64,000 bases of DNA, taken from assembly GCF_006376615.1 (NCBI RefSeq), contig NZ_VEXQ01000013.1, positions 1 through 64,000 of the forward strand, written 5' to 3'. The stretch comes from Buttiauxella sp. B2. Its GTDB lineage: Bacteria; Pseudomonadota; Gammaproteobacteria; Enterobacterales; Enterobacteriaceae. This document shows, piece after piece, positions 8,724 to 21,344 of this stretch. The position numbers and the translations under genes are program-made. The stretch's first letter is position 1. Every line of letters begins with the position of its first letter. The notes below the pieces were generated by a model. That model saw nothing but the letters and a program-made list of their open reading frames with translations. It did not search any database and had not been told where the DNA came from.

Positions 8724-9329
8724 TTAACGCATAAACACGGGTTGTTTCTGCTCGTAAGCAGAAATGGAACCTTCGTGTTGTAGCGTCAGGCCAATGCTAT
8801 CCAGCCCTTCTAACATGCAGTGGCGGCGGAACGTATCGATAGTAAACGAGTAACTTTTCTCACCAGCAATCACGGTTTGCGCTTCCAGGTCGACAACGAA
8901 TTTAATCCCCGGATTTGCCGCGACCAGTTTGAACAGTTCATCCACTTCTTCATCGCTTAACGTAACCGGCAATAACTGGTTGTTGAATGAGTTGCCATAG
9001 AATATATCTGCAAAGCTTGGCGCGATAACCACTTTAAAACCGTAATCGGTTAGTGCCCACGGTGCGTGTTCCCGTGAAGAACCACAGCCAAAGTTTTCAC
9101 GCGCCAGCAAAATAGAGGCACCTGTAAACTCAGGGTAGTTCAGCACAAATTCTGGGTTTGGTTGTTGGCCTGCATCATCCAGAAAACGCCAGTCGTTAAA
9201 CAAGTGTGCGCCAAAACCTGTGCGCGTCACCTTCTGCAAAAACTGCTTCGGAATGATTGCGTCGGTATCAACGTTTGCGGCATCCAGCGGAACGACCAGG
9301 CCGGTATGTTGGATAAATTTCTCTGCCAT
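8724..9329 (-). CDS. leuD: 3-isopropylmalate dehydratase small subunit
   Basis: With LeuC, isomerises 2-isopropylmalate to 3-isopropylmalate in leucine synthesis. The 201-residue protein equals the E. coli length. It shows the aconitase swivel-domain features: [11 protein letters not shown] near the N-terminus, [13 protein letters not shown], and [12 protein letters not shown]. It is last in leuABCD, 10 bases after the leuC stop, and is followed by the operon terminator. It sits at the joint to the yggN block; in E. coli the next genes on this side are setA and sgrS/sgrR. Confidence 0.97.
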   Translation of the reverse strand: MAEKFIQHTGLVVPLDAANVDTDAIIPKQFLQKVTRTGFGAHLFNDWRFLDDAGQQPNPEFVLNYPEFTGASILLARENFGCGSSREHAPWALTDYGFKVVIAPSFADIFYGNSFNNQLLPVTLSDEEVDELFKLVAANPGIKFVVDLEAQTVIAGEKSYSFTIDTFRRHCMLEGLDSIGLTLQHEGSISAYEQKQPVFMR

Positions 9330-9339
9330 GGTGTTTCCC

Positions 9340-10740
9340 TTATTTCAACGTGCGGATGTCAGCAAAGTGACCTGATACAGCGGCTGCCGCTGCCATTGCC
9401 GGGCTAACCAGATGCGTGCGGCCACCCCGGCCCTGACGGCCTTCGAAGTTACGATTGCTGGTGGAGGCGCAACGTTCACCTGGTTCCAGTCGGTCGTTGT
9501 TCATCGCCAGGCACATAGAGCAGCCCGGTAAGCGCCATTCAAAGCCCGCTTCGATGAAAATTTTATCCAGACCTTCAGCTTCTGCCTGTGCTTTTACTGG
9601 GCCTGAGCCCGGAACGACTAACGCCTGCACACCTGGTGCGACTTTACGGCCTTTGGCTATTGCCGCCGCAGAGCGTAAATCTTCAATTCGCGAATTGGTG
9701 CATGAGCCGATAAATACTTTGTCGATAGCGACTTCGGTCAACGGAATGCCAGGTTTCAGGCCCATATAGGCCAGAGCTTTTTCAGCAGACGCACGTTCTA
9801 CAGGGTCAGCGAAGGATTCTGGGCTAGGGATATTTTCGGTAATGGGAATAACCTGACCTGGATTAGTACCCCAAGTCACTTGAGGTGCGATTTGTGCCGC
9901 ATCCAGTGTCACAGTGTTATCGAATTTAGCGCCTTCATCGGTGCTGAAGGTTTTCCAGTAGGCAACGGCGTTGTCCCAGTCAGCCTCTTTCGGGGCGTGT
10001 AGACGGCCTTTCACATAGTTGAAAGTGGTTTCGTCTGGCGCAACGATGCCCGCTTTGGCACCCATTTCGATGGCCATGTTACACAGCGTCATGCGGCCTT
10101 CCATCGACAGCGCCTGAATTGCGCTACCACAGAATTCTACTACATGCCCGGTGCCGCCAGCGCTGCCAGTTTTACCGATAATTGCCAGTACGATGTCTTT
10201 TGCCGTAATGCCCGCAGCGGCGGCGCCGGTTACTTCAATCTTCATTGTTTTGGCACGGCCTTGTTTCAGCGTTTGCGTCGCCAGAACATGTTCAACTTCG
10301 GAAGTGCCGATACCAAATGCGAGTGCACCGAATGCGCCGTGTGTCGCGGTGTGGGAATCGCCACAAACAATGGTCATGCCCGGCAAGGTAATGCCTTGTT
10401 CAGGACCCATTACGTGGACGATACCCTGGAGTGGATGGTTCAGGTCATACAACTCAACGCCGAACTCTTTGCAGTTTTTCATCAATTCCTGCATTTGAAT
10501 GCGGGCCATTTCACCAGAAGCATTGATGTCTTTAGTCTGCGTAGAAACGTTGTGATCCATGGTCGCAAACGTTTTGCCAGGCTGGCGCACAGGGCGGTTA
10601 TGTGCACGCAAGCCATCAAATGCCTGCGGGGAGGTGACTTCATGCACCAGATGACGGTCGATATACAGCAGTGGCGTTTCATCCACTGCTTGGTACACGA
10701 CGTGGGCATCGTACAATTTCTGATATAACGTCTTCGCCAT
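9340..10740 (-). CDS. leuC: 3-isopropylmalate dehydratase large subunit
   Basis: Catalytic [4Fe-4S] aconitase-family subunit that works with LeuD. At 466 residues it matches E. coli LeuC. Cluster ligands are visible in IGSCTNSR and in [26 protein letters not shown] and [19 protein letters not shown] are the family's substrate and cofactor signatures. It lies 2 bases after leuB, so the two are closely coupled, and 10 bases before leuD. Confidence 0.97.
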   Translation of the reverse strand: MAKTLYQKLYDAHVVYQAVDETPLLYIDRHLVHEVTSPQAFDGLRAHNRPVRQPGKTFATMDHNVSTQTKDINASGEMARIQMQELMKNCKEFGVELYDLNHPLQGIVHVMGPEQGITLPGMTIVCGDSHTATHGAFGALAFGIGTSEVEHVLATQTLKQGRAKTMKIEVTGAAAAGITAKDIVLAIIGKTGSAGGTGHVVEFCGSAIQALSMEGRMTLCNMAIEMGAKAGIVAPDETTFNYVKGRLHAPKEADWDNAVAYWKTFSTDEGAKFDNTVTLDAAQIAPQVTWGTNPGQVIPITENIPSPESFADPVERASAEKALAYMGLKPGIPLTEVAIDKVFIGSCTNSRIEDLRSAAAIAKGRKVAPGVQALVVPGSGPVKAQAEAEGLDKIFIEAGFEWRLPGCSMCLAMNNDRLEPGERCASTSNRNFEGRQGRGGRTHLVSPAMAAAAAVSGHFADIRTLK

Positions 10741-10742
10741 GA

Positions 10743-13407
<2,665 letters not shown>

Positions 13408-13449
13408 GTTGTGTTCCTTTCTCGTCTTTGGGGCCGTTGCTACGAGCAT

Positions 13450-13480
13450 AAAAAAACCCGCGCAGTGGCGCGGGTTTTTT
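13450..13480 (-). terminator. leu operon attenuator (terminator hairpin)
   Basis: On the reverse strand CCCGCGC and GCGCGGG (13468-13474 and 13457-13463) form a GC-rich stem around a 4-base loop, followed by seven T. It lies between the leuL stop and the leuA start, exactly where the leu attenuator must be. Ribosome stalling at the Leu codons of leuL would favour the alternative antiterminator fold. Confidence 0.93.
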
Positions 13481-13497
13481 ATATCTGATGGCTTGAA

Positions 13498-13581
13498 TCA
13501 ACGCTTGATGTCGCCCACCAGTCTACCGCGCAATAAAGTTGCGTTTAGTAGTAGTCCTAGTAGGCGGTTGCTGCGAATCAT
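13498..13581 (-). CDS. leuL: leu operon leader peptide
   Basis: 27-codon leader for transcription attenuation of leuABCD. Reading the reverse strand from ATG at 13581, codons 7-8 are CTA CTA and codons 10-12 are CTA CTA CTA, with further Leu codons TTA, TTG and CTG at 16, 17 and 21: eight leucines in 27 residues. The C-terminal part reads RGRLVGDIKR, similar to the RGRPVGGIQH end of the E. coli LeuL peptide. The stop is 18 bases before the attenuator hairpin. When charged Leu-tRNA is scarce, the ribosome stalls in the CTA run and the terminator does not form. CTA is the rarest Leu codon in these bacteria, which makes the sensor sensitive. Confidence 0.93.
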   Translation of the reverse strand: MIRSNRLLGLLLNATLLRGRLVGDIKR

Positions 13582-13616
13582 GTTTCAAGCCCCAAGTGAA
13601 TTTCGTTATGCATTTA

Positions 13617-13645
13617 TTGGTACTTGATCTGTCTTGCTGTGTCAA
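13617..13645 (-). promoter_or_regulatory. Probable leuL-leuABCD promoter
   Basis: On the reverse strand a consensus -35 TTGACA (13640-13645) is followed at 17 bases by TACCAA (13617-13622), a weak -10. It lies about 36 bases upstream of the leuL start. The consensus -35 with poor -10 resembles the E. coli leu promoter. Confidence 0.6.
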
Positions 13646-14247
13646 CACTCGATGCTATCAGACATGGATTTAGTGCTAGTAAAGGATGCGAGCTCGTTAG
13701 TTCTTTATTCTGAGATATGAGAATTTTATAATATATCTAAAAAGTATGAAAAAGGATTGCTTACTTCTTTTTACGGAATTGAAATCGTTAGAAACAATTA
13801 AAAATAATATGCTCCCTATTGGTATCATTCACTGGAATTATGATTCTGGTGCAATAATTACTACTTTTATTCAATTTTAGGAATTTATCATCTTTCTTTA
13901 TTGCTTGGTTATTAGTAGGGCATATGTTTCCGAATGCGAGATGTTATCTATACTTAATATATTATTCACAGGGCGAATTATTGTGCGAGGAGTCATTTTG
14001 TGATTTGATGAGCACGATCCAGTAATCAACTGACGAAAGAATAAAAACATATAGGACTTTTCTTGTTTTACTAGGTTTGTCAGTCGCTGAAGTCGTGTTG
14101 GTATGTTAGTGAACATTAATTAATAGTTAATATTTTGAATGATGTTTTCTATTGTAATAATCAGCATGTTCTGCTTAGCAAATGATAATAGGGGTAGCTC
14201 GCAGGGTTCATCTGCGAAAAGGAATTGCAATCTTAGTGGAGTTAGTC
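13646..14247. other. AT-rich intergenic region between the leu promoter and leuO
   Basis: About 600 bases of strongly AT-rich DNA without a credible gene; a 72-codon reverse frame at 13898-14116 has no recognisable homology. In E. coli and Salmonella the equivalent interval is bound by H-NS and contains silencer elements through which leuO, ilvIH and leuABCD promoters influence one another. The base composition here fits the same role, but I cannot identify individual binding sites. Confidence 0.55.
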
Positions 14248-15192
14248 ATGTCTGATAATTATGTAGAACAACCGGTAGCCAATGAAGGTTTTAAACCTCA
14301 ATTGCGTTCTGTTGATTTAAATTTATTAACTGTATTTGATGCTGTTATGCAGGTGCAGAATATTACCCGTGCGGCTCAGTCTTTAGGAATGTCTCAACCC
14401 GCAGTAAGCAATTCGGTCGCCCGCCTAAAAATTATGTTCAACGATGAGCTCTTTGTTCGCTGTGGCCGCGGTATACAACCTACAGCTCGGGCCTTTCAGC
14501 TGTTTGGTTCTATCCGCCAGGCATTACAGTTGGTGCAAAATGAACTACCTGGTGCCGGTTTTGAGCCGAGCAGCAGCGAAAGGGTATTTAACATTTGTGT
14601 CAGTAGCCCGTTAGACAATTTGTTAACATCCGTCATCTTTAATAATATGAAGCGCTTTGCTCCGGGTATTCAGTTACTCTTTAAATCAGCGTTAAATAAA
14701 GACATTGAACATCAATTGCGATATCAGGAGACAGAGTTTGTTATTAGTTATACTGAATTTCGCCGTCCTGAGTTCACTTGTGTACCGTTGTTTGAAGATG
14801 AAATGGTGCTGGTAGCCAGTAAGAAACATCCGCGTTTAATTAAACCAATTACAGAAGATGATGTTTATAACGAAAAGCATGCTGTCGTGTCGCTTGAGCG
14901 TTTTGCTTCATTTAGTGCACAGTGGTATCAAACTCCGGAAAAACAAGCCTGCGTTGCCTATCAGGGAATGGCGATGACAAGTGTTTTAAATGTCGTATCG
15001 CAAACACAACTGGTTACCATCGCACCGCGTTGGTTAGCCGAAGAGTTTGCTGATTCACTTAACTTACAGACATACACATTACCGCTGAAAGATAATCTAT
15101 TGACCTGCTATTTATCGTGGCACGAAGCTGCCGGGCGCGATAAAGGGCATCAGTGGATGGAAAAACTACTGACGAGTGTTTGTAGTAAATAG
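14248..15192 (+). CDS. leuO: LysR-type transcriptional regulator LeuO
   Basis: Global regulator that antagonises H-NS silencing at many loci. From ATG 14248 the protein has 314 residues, the same length as E. coli LeuO. An N-terminal extension of about 20 residues precedes the LysR winged helix-turn-helix, whose recognition region reads [22 protein letters not shown] (positions about 44-65), then [15 protein letters not shown]. The remainder is the effector-binding domain. The upstream in-frame ATG at 14182 lacks a ribosome binding site, while 14248 has GTGGAG nearby. It is divergent from leuABCD across an AT-rich silencer-like region, and followed by a terminator and then ilvIH. Confidence 0.95.
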   Translation: MSDNYVEQPVANEGFKPQLRSVDLNLLTVFDAVMQVQNITRAAQSLGMSQPAVSNSVARLKIMFNDELFVRCGRGIQPTARAFQLFGSIRQALQLVQNELPGAGFEPSSSERVFNICVSSPLDNLLTSVIFNNMKRFAPGIQLLFKSALNKDIEHQLRYQETEFVISYTEFRRPEFTCVPLFEDEMVLVASKKHPRLIKPITEDDVYNEKHAVVSLERFASFSAQWYQTPEKQACVAYQGMAMTSVLNVVSQTQLVTIAPRWLAEEFADSLNLQTYTLPLKDNLLTCYLSWHEAAGRDKGHQWMEKLLTSVCSK

Positions 15193-15216
15193 ATTCATAA
15201 GCTTATCTCGAGTGGG

Positions 15217-15263
15217 CCGGATCGTGAAAAGGATCCGGTTATTCTTCTTTTCTTCTTTTTCTT
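15217..15263 (+). terminator. Terminator after leuO
   Basis: CCGGATC (15217-15223) and GATCCGG (15232-15238) form a 7-bp stem with an 8-base loop, followed by a long T-rich pyrimidine tract to about 15263. Placed 25 bases after the leuO stop. Confidence 0.8.
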
Positions 15264-15604
15264 GGTATTTTACGCTGTAATGGTTTTTAAGTTTTCGTTC
15301 CAGATAATACAATAATTCCTGCCTAAATTAGATTTAACCTGCAAAGTCAGCTTTCATAATATTTTCAATCATAATCTTTACTTATGCTCAGAGCATAACT
15401 CCGCCAGATAAGGGTTTTGTAGTGTTCGTAAGGAAACCCTCTTTTGTAACCTGAAGATTGGCAATTGATTGCCTGATTTTCAACGGTTATGTTAGGCGGA
15501 TTATCAAAAATAAAAAGACATATGCAGGGCGCAACAACCTGCCTCAACGACTAAGCCGAAATGATTTCTGCTGTCGGTCAAACACGTAAGCCGGGAGGCA
15601 AACC
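15264..15604 (+). promoter_or_regulatory. ilvIH upstream regulatory region
   Basis: AT-rich region of about 340 bases ahead of ilvI. In E. coli the matching interval carries multiple Lrp sites that activate ilvIH and are relieved by leucine. A promoter candidate here is TTGATT (15465-15470), 17 bases, TATGTT (15488-15493). It leaves a leader of about 105 bases containing GCAGG/CCTGC inverted segments near 15523-15542. I cannot assign individual Lrp sites by eye because their consensus is degenerate. Confidence 0.45.
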
Positions 15605-17329
15605 ATGGAGATGTTGTCAGGAGCCGAGATGGTCGTCCGATCTCTTATCGATCAGGGCGTTAAACATGTATTCGGTTATCCAGGAGGCGCTGTTCTCGAT
15701 ATTTATGATGCGCTCCATACTATTGGCGGCATTGATCATGTGCTGGTGCGCCATGAACAAGCGGCAGTGCATATGGCTGATGGTCTTGCACGTGCAACGG
15801 GTGAGGTTGGCGTAGTTCTGGTGACTTCAGGGCCTGGTGCTACAAACGCCATTACCGGTATTGCTACGGCTTATATGGATTCCATCCCAATGGTGGTGCT
15901 GTCCGGCCAGGTGGCGACATCCCTCATTGGTTATGATGCATTTCAGGAATGCGACATGGTGGGGATTTCTCGTCCGGTCGTAAAGCACAGCTTTTTAGTC
16001 AAACGAACAGAAGATATTCCTGGCATCATCAAAAAAGCCTTCTGGCTTGCTGCAAGCGGGCGTCCAGGGCCAGTGGTTGTGGATTTGCCTAAAGACATTA
16101 TGAGCCCGGCAAACAAACTTCCATACAGCTACCCTGAATCTGTGAGTATGCGTTCTTATAACCCGACAACACAGGGCCACAAAGGGCAGATTAAACGCGC
16201 GTTGCAAACTTTGCTGGCGGCGAAAAAACCGGTGATGTATGTCGGCGGTGGGGCGATTACTTCTGCTTGTCATGACGAATTGCGCGAACTCGCGCAGAAA
16301 CTGAATATTCCGGTCGTCTCTTCGTTAATGGGATTAGGCGCATTTCCTGGTACACATCGCCAGGCGTTAGGCATGCTGGGAATGCACGGGACTTACGAAG
16401 CCAACATGGTAATGCATAACTCCGACGTTATTTTCGGTGTTGGCGTGCGCTTTGATGACCGTACCACCAACAATCTGGCGAAGTACTGCCCGAATGCGAC
16501 TGTGTTACATATTGATATCGACCCAACCTCCATTTCCAAAACGGTTGGCGCGGATATTCCAATTGTTGGTGACGCACGACAGGTTCTGCAGCAAATGCTG
16601 GAACTGTTGGCTCAAGAAGATACTCAACAGTCTTGTGATGAAATCCGTGACTGGTGGCAGCAGATTGAGCAATGGCGTGCGCGTCAGTGCCTCGAGTTTG
16701 ATCGCACCAGCGATAAAATTAAGCCACAGGCGGTTATCGAAACTATCTATCGACTGACGCAAGGCGAGGCGTACGTTACGTCTGATGTCGGCCAGCACCA
16801 AATGTTTGCTGCCCTCTATTACACCTTTGATAAACCACGCCGTTGGATTAATTCTGGTGGTCTTGGCACGATGGGATTTGGTCTGCCAGCTGCGTTGGGG
16901 GTTAAACTCGCATTACCGGAAGAAACCGTAATTTGCGTTACAGGCGATGGCAGTATTCAGATGAATATTCAGGAGCTTTCTACTGCATTGCAATACGGGT
17001 TGCCGGTGTTGGTGCTTAACCTTAATAACCGCTATCTCGGCATGGTGAAGCAGTGGCAGGATATGATTTATTCTGGTCGTCACTCCCAATCTTATATGGA
17101 GTCTTTGCCTGACTTTGTGCGAGTGGCGGAAGCCTACGGCCACGTTGGGATAAATATTAATACTCCCCAAGAGCTGGAAAGCAAGCTGACTGAGGCTCTG
17201 GAAGCCGTTCGTAATCAGCGTCTGGTATTTGTTGATGTAGCAGTTGATGGCACTGAGCATGTGTACCCGATGCAGATCCGTGGCGGTGGTATGGATGAGA
17301 TGTGGCTAAGTAAAACGGAGAGAACCTGA
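15605..17329 (+). CDS. ilvI: Acetolactate synthase isozyme III large (catalytic) subunit
   Basis: ThDP-dependent condensation of two pyruvates, or pyruvate with 2-ketobutyrate, giving acetohydroxy acids for valine, leucine and isoleucine. The 574-residue protein has the same length as E. coli IlvI. It has the three POX-family domains: N-terminal PYR domain with catalytic Glu51 in [13 protein letters not shown], central FAD-binding domain, and C-terminal PP domain with the ThDP motif beginning GDGSIQMN and ending [10 protein letters not shown] strong GGGAGG ribosome binding site precedes ATG 15605. ilvH follows 2 bases after the stop. Confidence 0.97.
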   Translation: MEMLSGAEMVVRSLIDQGVKHVFGYPGGAVLDIYDALHTIGGIDHVLVRHEQAAVHMADGLARATGEVGVVLVTSGPGATNAITGIATAYMDSIPMVVLSGQVATSLIGYDAFQECDMVGISRPVVKHSFLVKRTEDIPGIIKKAFWLAASGRPGPVVVDLPKDIMSPANKLPYSYPESVSMRSYNPTTQGHKGQIKRALQTLLAAKKPVMYVGGGAITSACHDELRELAQKLNIPVVSSLMGLGAFPGTHRQALGMLGMHGTYEANMVMHNSDVIFGVGVRFDDRTTNNLAKYCPNATVLHIDIDPTSISKTVGADIPIVGDARQVLQQMLELLAQEDTQQSCDEIRDWWQQIEQWRARQCLEFDRTSDKIKPQAVIETIYRLTQGEAYVTSDVGQHQMFAALYYTFDKPRRWINSGGLGTMGFGLPAALGVKLALPEETVICVTGDGSIQMNIQELSTALQYGLPVLVLNLNNRYLGMVKQWQDMIYSGRHSQSYMESLPDFVRVAEAYGHVGININTPQELESKLTEALEAVRNQRLVFVDVAVDGTEHVYPMQIRGGGMDEMWLSKTERT

Positions 17330-17331
17330 TC

Positions 17332-17823
17332 ATGCGCCGGATATTATCTGTATTACTCGAAAATGAGTCCGGGGCGCTGTCCCGCGTTATTGGTTTGTTC
17401 GCACAACGTGGCTACAACATTGAAAGCCTGACGGTCGCACCAACTGACGATCCCACGCTGTCTCGTATGACTATCCAAACGGTAGGTGACGAAAAAGTGC
17501 TTGAGCAAATTGAAAAGCAACTCCACAAGTTAGTGGATGTTCTGCGTGTCAGTGAGCTAGGGCAGGGCGCGCATGTTGAGCGTGAAATCATGCTGGTGAA
17601 AGTGCAAGCGAGTGGTTATGGGCGTGAGGAAGTGAAGCGCAACGCAGAAATCTTCCGTGGGCAAATCATTGATGTCACACCAACGCTCTACACGGTTCAG
17701 CTAGCAGGAACCAGCGACAAACTGGACGCATTCCTGAATACCATCCGTGAAGTGGCAAAAATTGTCGAGGTGGCACGCTCGGGTATTGTAGGCGTTTCCC
17801 GCGGCGATAAGATCATGCGCTAG
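17332..17823 (+). CDS. ilvH: Acetolactate synthase isozyme III small (regulatory) subunit
   Basis: Regulatory partner of IlvI that stimulates activity and confers valine feedback inhibition. The 163-residue product matches the E. coli length. The N-terminal ACT domain (about 2-78) includes [19 protein letters not shown], where the conserved Gly and neighbouring residues form the valine site, and a C-terminal ferredoxin-like domain follows. It is separated from ilvI by 2 bases and followed by an intrinsic terminator, so ilvIH is a two-gene operon. Confidence 0.97.
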   Translation: MRRILSVLLENESGALSRVIGLFAQRGYNIESLTVAPTDDPTLSRMTIQTVGDEKVLEQIEKQLHKLVDVLRVSELGQGAHVEREIMLVKVQASGYGREEVKRNAEIFRGQIIDVTPTLYTVQLAGTSDKLDAFLNTIREVAKIVEVARSGIVGVSRGDKIMR

Positions 17824-17845
17824 CCCTAAAAGACATTTGAAAAGC

Positions 17846-17875
17846 AACCCGGTAACCTGTGCCGGGTTTTTTTTT
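17846..17875 (+). terminator. Intrinsic terminator of ilvIH
   Basis: AACCCGG (17846-17852) pairs with CCGGGTT (17862-17868) around a 9-base loop and runs into nine T. Confidence 0.93.
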
Positions 17876-17994
17876 GCAAATTACGCAACAACTGCCAGCA
17901 AAAGCGGTTGCCCGAGTTATTATTCTGCGCTTAGATGATAAAAATGAAACCATGACCAGGGCATGGTTATGGAAATCCTAAATAAGGGGCTACT

Positions 17995-18999
17995 GTGAAA
18001 TTGGATGAAATCGCGCGCCTGGCTGGAGTTTCGCGCACCACGGCGAGCTACGTCATCAACGGTAAGGCAAAGCAGTATCGCGTCAGCGATAAGACCGTTG
18101 AGAAAGTCATGGCGGTTGTACGCGAACATAACTACCACCCGAACGCGGTGGCCGCAGGATTACGTGCCGGTCGTACGCGCTCTATCGGATTAGTTATTCC
18201 CGATCTTGAGAACACCAGCTATACCCGTATTGCGAACTATCTGGAGAGACAGGCTCGCCAACGCGGATATCAACTGCTGATTGCTTGCTCTGAAGATCAG
18301 CCCGATAACGAAATGCGCTGCGTTGAACATCTGTTACAGCGCCAGGTGGATGCAATTATCGTTTCAACGTCATTGCCACCTGAGCATCCTTTCTATCAGC
18401 GTTGGGCACATGATCCGTTCCCCATCATTGCGCTTGATAGAGCATTAGATCGTGAAAACTTCATCAGCGTAGTGGGTGCTGATCAAGAAGACGCAGAAAT
18501 GTTGGCCAGTGAGTTACGTACTTTCCCAGCCGAAACAGTTCTTTATCTGGGCGCATTACCTGAACTTTCTGTCAGCTATTTGCGTGAACAAGGGTTCCGC
18601 ACGGCCTGGAAAGATGATCCGCGTGAAGTGCATTTTTTATATGCAAACAGCTACGAACGCGAAGCTGCAGCCCAGTTATTTGAGAAGTGGCTTGAAACGC
18701 ATCCGATGCCGCAGGCTTTGTACACCACTTCATTTGCATTGCTACAAGGTGTTATGGATGTAACGTTGCGCCGTGAAGGTCATCTACCGTCTGAGCTGGC
18801 GATTGCCACGTTTGGAGACAATGAACTGCTCGATTTCCTGCAATGCCCAGTATTGGCTGTTGCGCAGCGTCATCGCGATGTCGCTGAGCGTGTGCTGGAA
18901 TTGGTGCTCGCCAGCCTTGATGAGCCACGTAAACCAAAGGCCGGACTAACCCGTATTCGCCGTAATCTATACCGTCGTGGTAGTTTAAGTCGTCACTAA
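17995..18999 (+). CDS. cra: Catabolite repressor/activator Cra (FruR)
   Basis: LacI-family dual regulator of central carbon flow, released from DNA by fructose 1-phosphate; represses glycolytic and activates gluconeogenic genes. The 334-residue protein equals the E. coli length. The N-terminal helix-turn-helix reads [20 protein letters not shown], a hinge follows near residue 50-60, and the periplasmic-binding-protein-like effector domain runs to the end. The start codon is GTG at 17995, as in E. coli, with AAGGGGC upstream. A nine-codon frame at 17952-17981 precedes it (see rejected items). It stands alone between ilvIH and the dcw cluster. Confidence 0.97.
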   Translation: MKLDEIARLAGVSRTTASYVINGKAKQYRVSDKTVEKVMAVVREHNYHPNAVAAGLRAGRTRSIGLVIPDLENTSYTRIANYLERQARQRGYQLLIACSEDQPDNEMRCVEHLLQRQVDAIIVSTSLPPEHPFYQRWAHDPFPIIALDRALDRENFISVVGADQEDAEMLASELRTFPAETVLYLGALPELSVSYLREQGFRTAWKDDPREVHFLYANSYEREAAAQLFEKWLETHPMPQALYTTSFALLQGVMDVTLRREGHLPSELAIATFGDNELLDFLQCPVLAVAQRHRDVAERVLELVLASLDEPRKPKAGLTRIRRNLYRRGSLSRH

Positions 19000-19005
19000 C
19001 AAGAC

Positions 19006-19040
19006 ATGGCAGTTGCGGCTGCCATTCTTAATTAAGAATA
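19006..19040 (+). terminator. Weak hairpin after cra
   Basis: ATGGCAG (19006-19012) pairs with CTGCCAT (19019-19025) around TTGCGG, followed by TTCTTAATTAAGAA, itself a palindrome. There is no clean T-run, so termination may be partial. Confidence 0.5.
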
Positions 19041-19472
19041 TTCCAGTTTTATTTCCCTTATTTATTAAGGTAATTATTTTTCATCAGTAATGGATAATCC
19101 TTTAATTTCTGAATCGATATAATTCCCGTCTTTGTATTATTTTGTTACATAGCAATATGTAAAAATGCCGGATAATTAAACAATAGCGACCTGATGTAAA
19201 TCAAACTTACCCGCCAGCCCGCGTTTCGCCTACATCGGACGCTGTTATCCTGTCGAGAAATACCTTAAAATGCCGACCGCGTCGCAAACTGAACACTTCA
19301 TATTTTACCTGTCAGGTTTTCAGTCGATTTAACGATATTTATGCTTATTGGTCTTTTTTCTTTCAAATATTCATAACGTTAATTTTGCATCGTGGATGTA
19401 GTGCCTTTTCACGTCAGTCATTTATCAATCGCTTAGGAGATGAAAATTATTTCCATCAGCGTTGTAGCTTGC
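19041..19472. other. Intergenic region between cra and the mra promoter
   Basis: About 430 bases, AT-rich in its left and right parts, with a more GC-rich stretch around 19200-19290. I see no credible gene or RNA gene. Its length is similar to the corresponding E. coli interval. Confidence 0.5.
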
Positions 19473-19501
19473 TTGACAAGGTTTTCCTCCGCTCCGTAAA
19501 C
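19473..19501 (+). promoter_or_regulatory. mra promoter of the dcw cluster
   Basis: Consensus -35 TTGACA (19473-19478) and a poor -10 GTAAAC (19496-19501) at 17 bases. The sequence closely follows the E. coli Pmra region, which drives mraZ and the early dcw genes. The -10 abuts the MraZ operator repeats. Confidence 0.75.
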
Positions 19502-19509
19502 TCCTTTAG

Positions 19510-19545
19510 GTGGGATTTTGTGGGTCAAAGTGGTGGAAAGGGGAA
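19510..19545 (+). promoter_or_regulatory. MraZ operator repeats upstream of mraZ
   Basis: TGGGA (19511-19515), TGGGT (19521-19525) and TGGTG (19531-19535) are spaced at exactly 10 bases, with a GGGGA at 19540-19544. MraZ binds TGGGN direct repeats with this helical spacing and represses its own operon, so this is an autoregulatory operator between the promoter and the mraZ start. Confidence 0.8.
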
Positions 19546-19563
19546 TTTAAGGGTGAGGCTGGC

Positions 19564-20022
19564 ATGTTCCGTGGGGCAACATTAGTCAATCTCGACAGCA
19601 AAGGGCGGCTTGCCGTACCTACCCGTTACCGGGAAAAGCTTGTCGAAACTTCTGAAGGTCAGATGGTCTGTACCATCGACATCCATCACCCATGCCTGCT
19701 GCTTTATACCCTTCCCGAGTGGGAAATTATTGAACAAAAGCTAGCTCGTCTGTCGAGTATGAACCCTGTTGAACGTCGCGTGCAGCGATTGTTACTGGGC
19801 CATGCCAGTGAATGTCAGATGGATAGTGCCGGGCGATTGTTGCTTGCACCAGTTTTGCGCCAACACGCTGGGCTAACCAAAGAAGTGATGCTGGTTGGGC
19901 AGTTCAATAAGTTTGAACTGTGGGATGAAACGACCTGGCATCAACGGGTCAAGGAAGACATCGACGCTGAGCAGGCTACGACGACTACGTTGTCGGACCG
20001 TCTGCAGGACTTGTCACTATAA
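19564..20022 (+). CDS. mraZ: Transcriptional regulator MraZ
   Basis: First gene of the dcw cluster and its repressor; RsmH, from the next gene, counteracts it in E. coli. From ATG 19564 the protein has 152 residues, the same as E. coli. It is built from two SpoVT/AbrB-like repeats, each with a DxxxR-type loop: DSKGRLAVP near the N-terminus and [10 protein letters not shown] in the second half. Upstream in-frame starts lie inside the operator repeats and are rejected. The proteins assemble into a ring that reads the spaced TGGGN boxes at 19510-19545. Confidence 0.97.
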   Translation: MFRGATLVNLDSKGRLAVPTRYREKLVETSEGQMVCTIDIHHPCLLLYTLPEWEIIEQKLARLSSMNPVERRVQRLLLGHASECQMDSAGRLLLAPVLRQHAGLTKEVMLVGQFNKFELWDETTWHQRVKEDIDAEQATTTTLSDRLQDLSL

Positions 20023-20025
20023 ATA

Positions 20026-20967
20026 ATGATGGAAAATTTTAAACATACTTCGGTGCTGCTTGATGAGGCCGTGAACGGTCTGAACATACGTCAGGATGGC
20101 ATCTACATTGATGGCACATTTGGTCGCGGTGGCCATTCTCGTTTGATTCTTTCCCAACTGGGACCAGAAGGACGACTGCTGGCTATTGACCGCGATCCAC
20201 AAGCAATTGCGGTGGCGCAGGCCATTGACGACCCACGCTTCTCCATTATTCATGGGCCTTTCTCTGAATTAGCTGAATACGCACGCGAACGCGACTTGCT
20301 GGGAAAAATTGACGGCATCCTGTTGGATCTTGGCGTTTCTTCCCCACAACTTGACGACGCCGAACGTGGTTTCTCATTTATGCGTGACGGCCCGTTGGAT
20401 ATGCGTATGGACCCGACTCGTGGGCAGTCTGCCGCAGAATGGTTGCTCAATGCAGAAGAAGCTGACATCGCCTGGGTGATTAAAACCTTTGGTGAGGAGA
20501 AGTTTGGTAAGCGTATCGCGCGCGCTATTATTGAGCGTAATCGCGAACAACCGATGACCCGCACCAAAGAATTGGCAACAGTTGTGGCTGCGGCAATGCC
20601 GGTAAAAGACAAATTCAAACACCCTGCTACGCGTACATTCCAGGCTATTCGCATCTGGATTAACAGCGAACTTGAAGAAATTGAACAGGCCCTTAAAGGT
20701 TCGATTGAAACACTGTCACCGGGTGGCCGTTTGTCGATTATCAGCTTCCATTCTTTGGAAGACCGCATTGTTAAGCGTTTTATGCGTGAGAACACCCGTG
20801 GGCCACAGGTTCCAGCGGGCATTCCCATGACTGAAGCCCAGTTGAATAAACTCGGCGGCAGGTATTTAAAATCAATTGGCAAAATGATGCCAGGTGATGA
20901 AGAAGTGGCGGAAAACCCACGCGCGCGCAGTTCTGTATTGCGCATTGCTGAAAGGACAAACGCATGA
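20026..20967 (+). CDS. rsmH: 16S rRNA (cytosine(1402)-N4)-methyltransferase
   Basis: Methylates N4 of C1402 in the ribosomal P-site using SAM. At 313 residues it matches E. coli RsmH. The SAM-binding motif is in [14 protein letters not shown] and [32 protein letters not shown] and [13 protein letters not shown] are family signatures. It starts 3 bases after mraZ and its TGA overlaps the ftsL ATG (ATGA), so it is translationally coupled to division genes. Confidence 0.97.
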   Translation: MMENFKHTSVLLDEAVNGLNIRQDGIYIDGTFGRGGHSRLILSQLGPEGRLLAIDRDPQAIAVAQAIDDPRFSIIHGPFSELAEYARERDLLGKIDGILLDLGVSSPQLDDAERGFSFMRDGPLDMRMDPTRGQSAAEWLLNAEEADIAWVIKTFGEEKFGKRIARAIIERNREQPMTRTKELATVVAAAMPVKDKFKHPATRTFQAIRIWINSELEEIEQALKGSIETLSPGGRLSIISFHSLEDRIVKRFMRENTRGPQVPAGIPMTEAQLNKLGGRYLKSIGKMMPGDEEVAENPRARSSVLRIAERTNA

Positions 20968-21329
20968 TCAACAAAGTGGCAGAAGCCCTCAGTAAAGTTA
21001 CTGGCCAGCTAAGCAGTGGCGAGCGACATGCACTACCAACAGTGATTGGTGGTGACTTATTGCGTCACGGGAAAATGCCACTGATCTTGTTCGCCGCCAT
21101 TATCATTACCGCCATTTTTGTTGTGACCACCGCGCACCACACCCGCCTGCTTACCGCGCAACGTGAGCAAATGGTGGTGGAGCGTGATGCGTTGGACATC
21201 GAATGGCGCAACCTGATTTTGGAAGAAAACGCACTGGGCGATCATAGCCGAGTGGAGCGGGTCGCGACGGAAAAGCTGCAACTGCAGCATGTCGACCCAT
21301 CGCAGGAAAACATCGTAGTTCAGCAATAA
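20964..21329 (+). CDS. ftsL: Cell division protein FtsL
   Basis: Bitopic inner-membrane protein that forms a complex with FtsB and FtsQ and activates FtsWI septal peptidoglycan synthesis. It has 121 residues, equal to E. coli. The layout is a cytoplasmic tail of about 35 residues, one transmembrane helix (roughly 36-57, [19 protein letters not shown]), then a periplasmic coiled coil with a leucine-zipper-like spacing and [15 protein letters not shown]. It overlaps rsmH by 4 bases and precedes ftsI by 15 bases. Confidence 0.96.
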   Translation: MINKVAEALSKVTGQLSSGERHALPTVIGGDLLRHGKMPLILFAAIIITAIFVVTTAHHTRLLTAQREQMVVERDALDIEWRNLILEENALGDHSRVERVATEKLQLQHVDPSQENIVVQQ

Positions 21330-21344
21330 GGAATCGCGTGACAG

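Noticed and set aside
13898-14116. 72-codon reverse frame in the leu-leuO interval
   Set aside because: No recognisable domain, no good ribosome binding site, and the surrounding DNA is AT-rich silencer-like sequence in which chance frames are expected.
17952-17981. Nine-codon frame (MTRAWLWKS) just before the GTG of cra
   Set aside because: E. coli is described as having a fruL leader upstream of cra, but this frame does not resemble it, no attenuator follows, and the frame could be chance.
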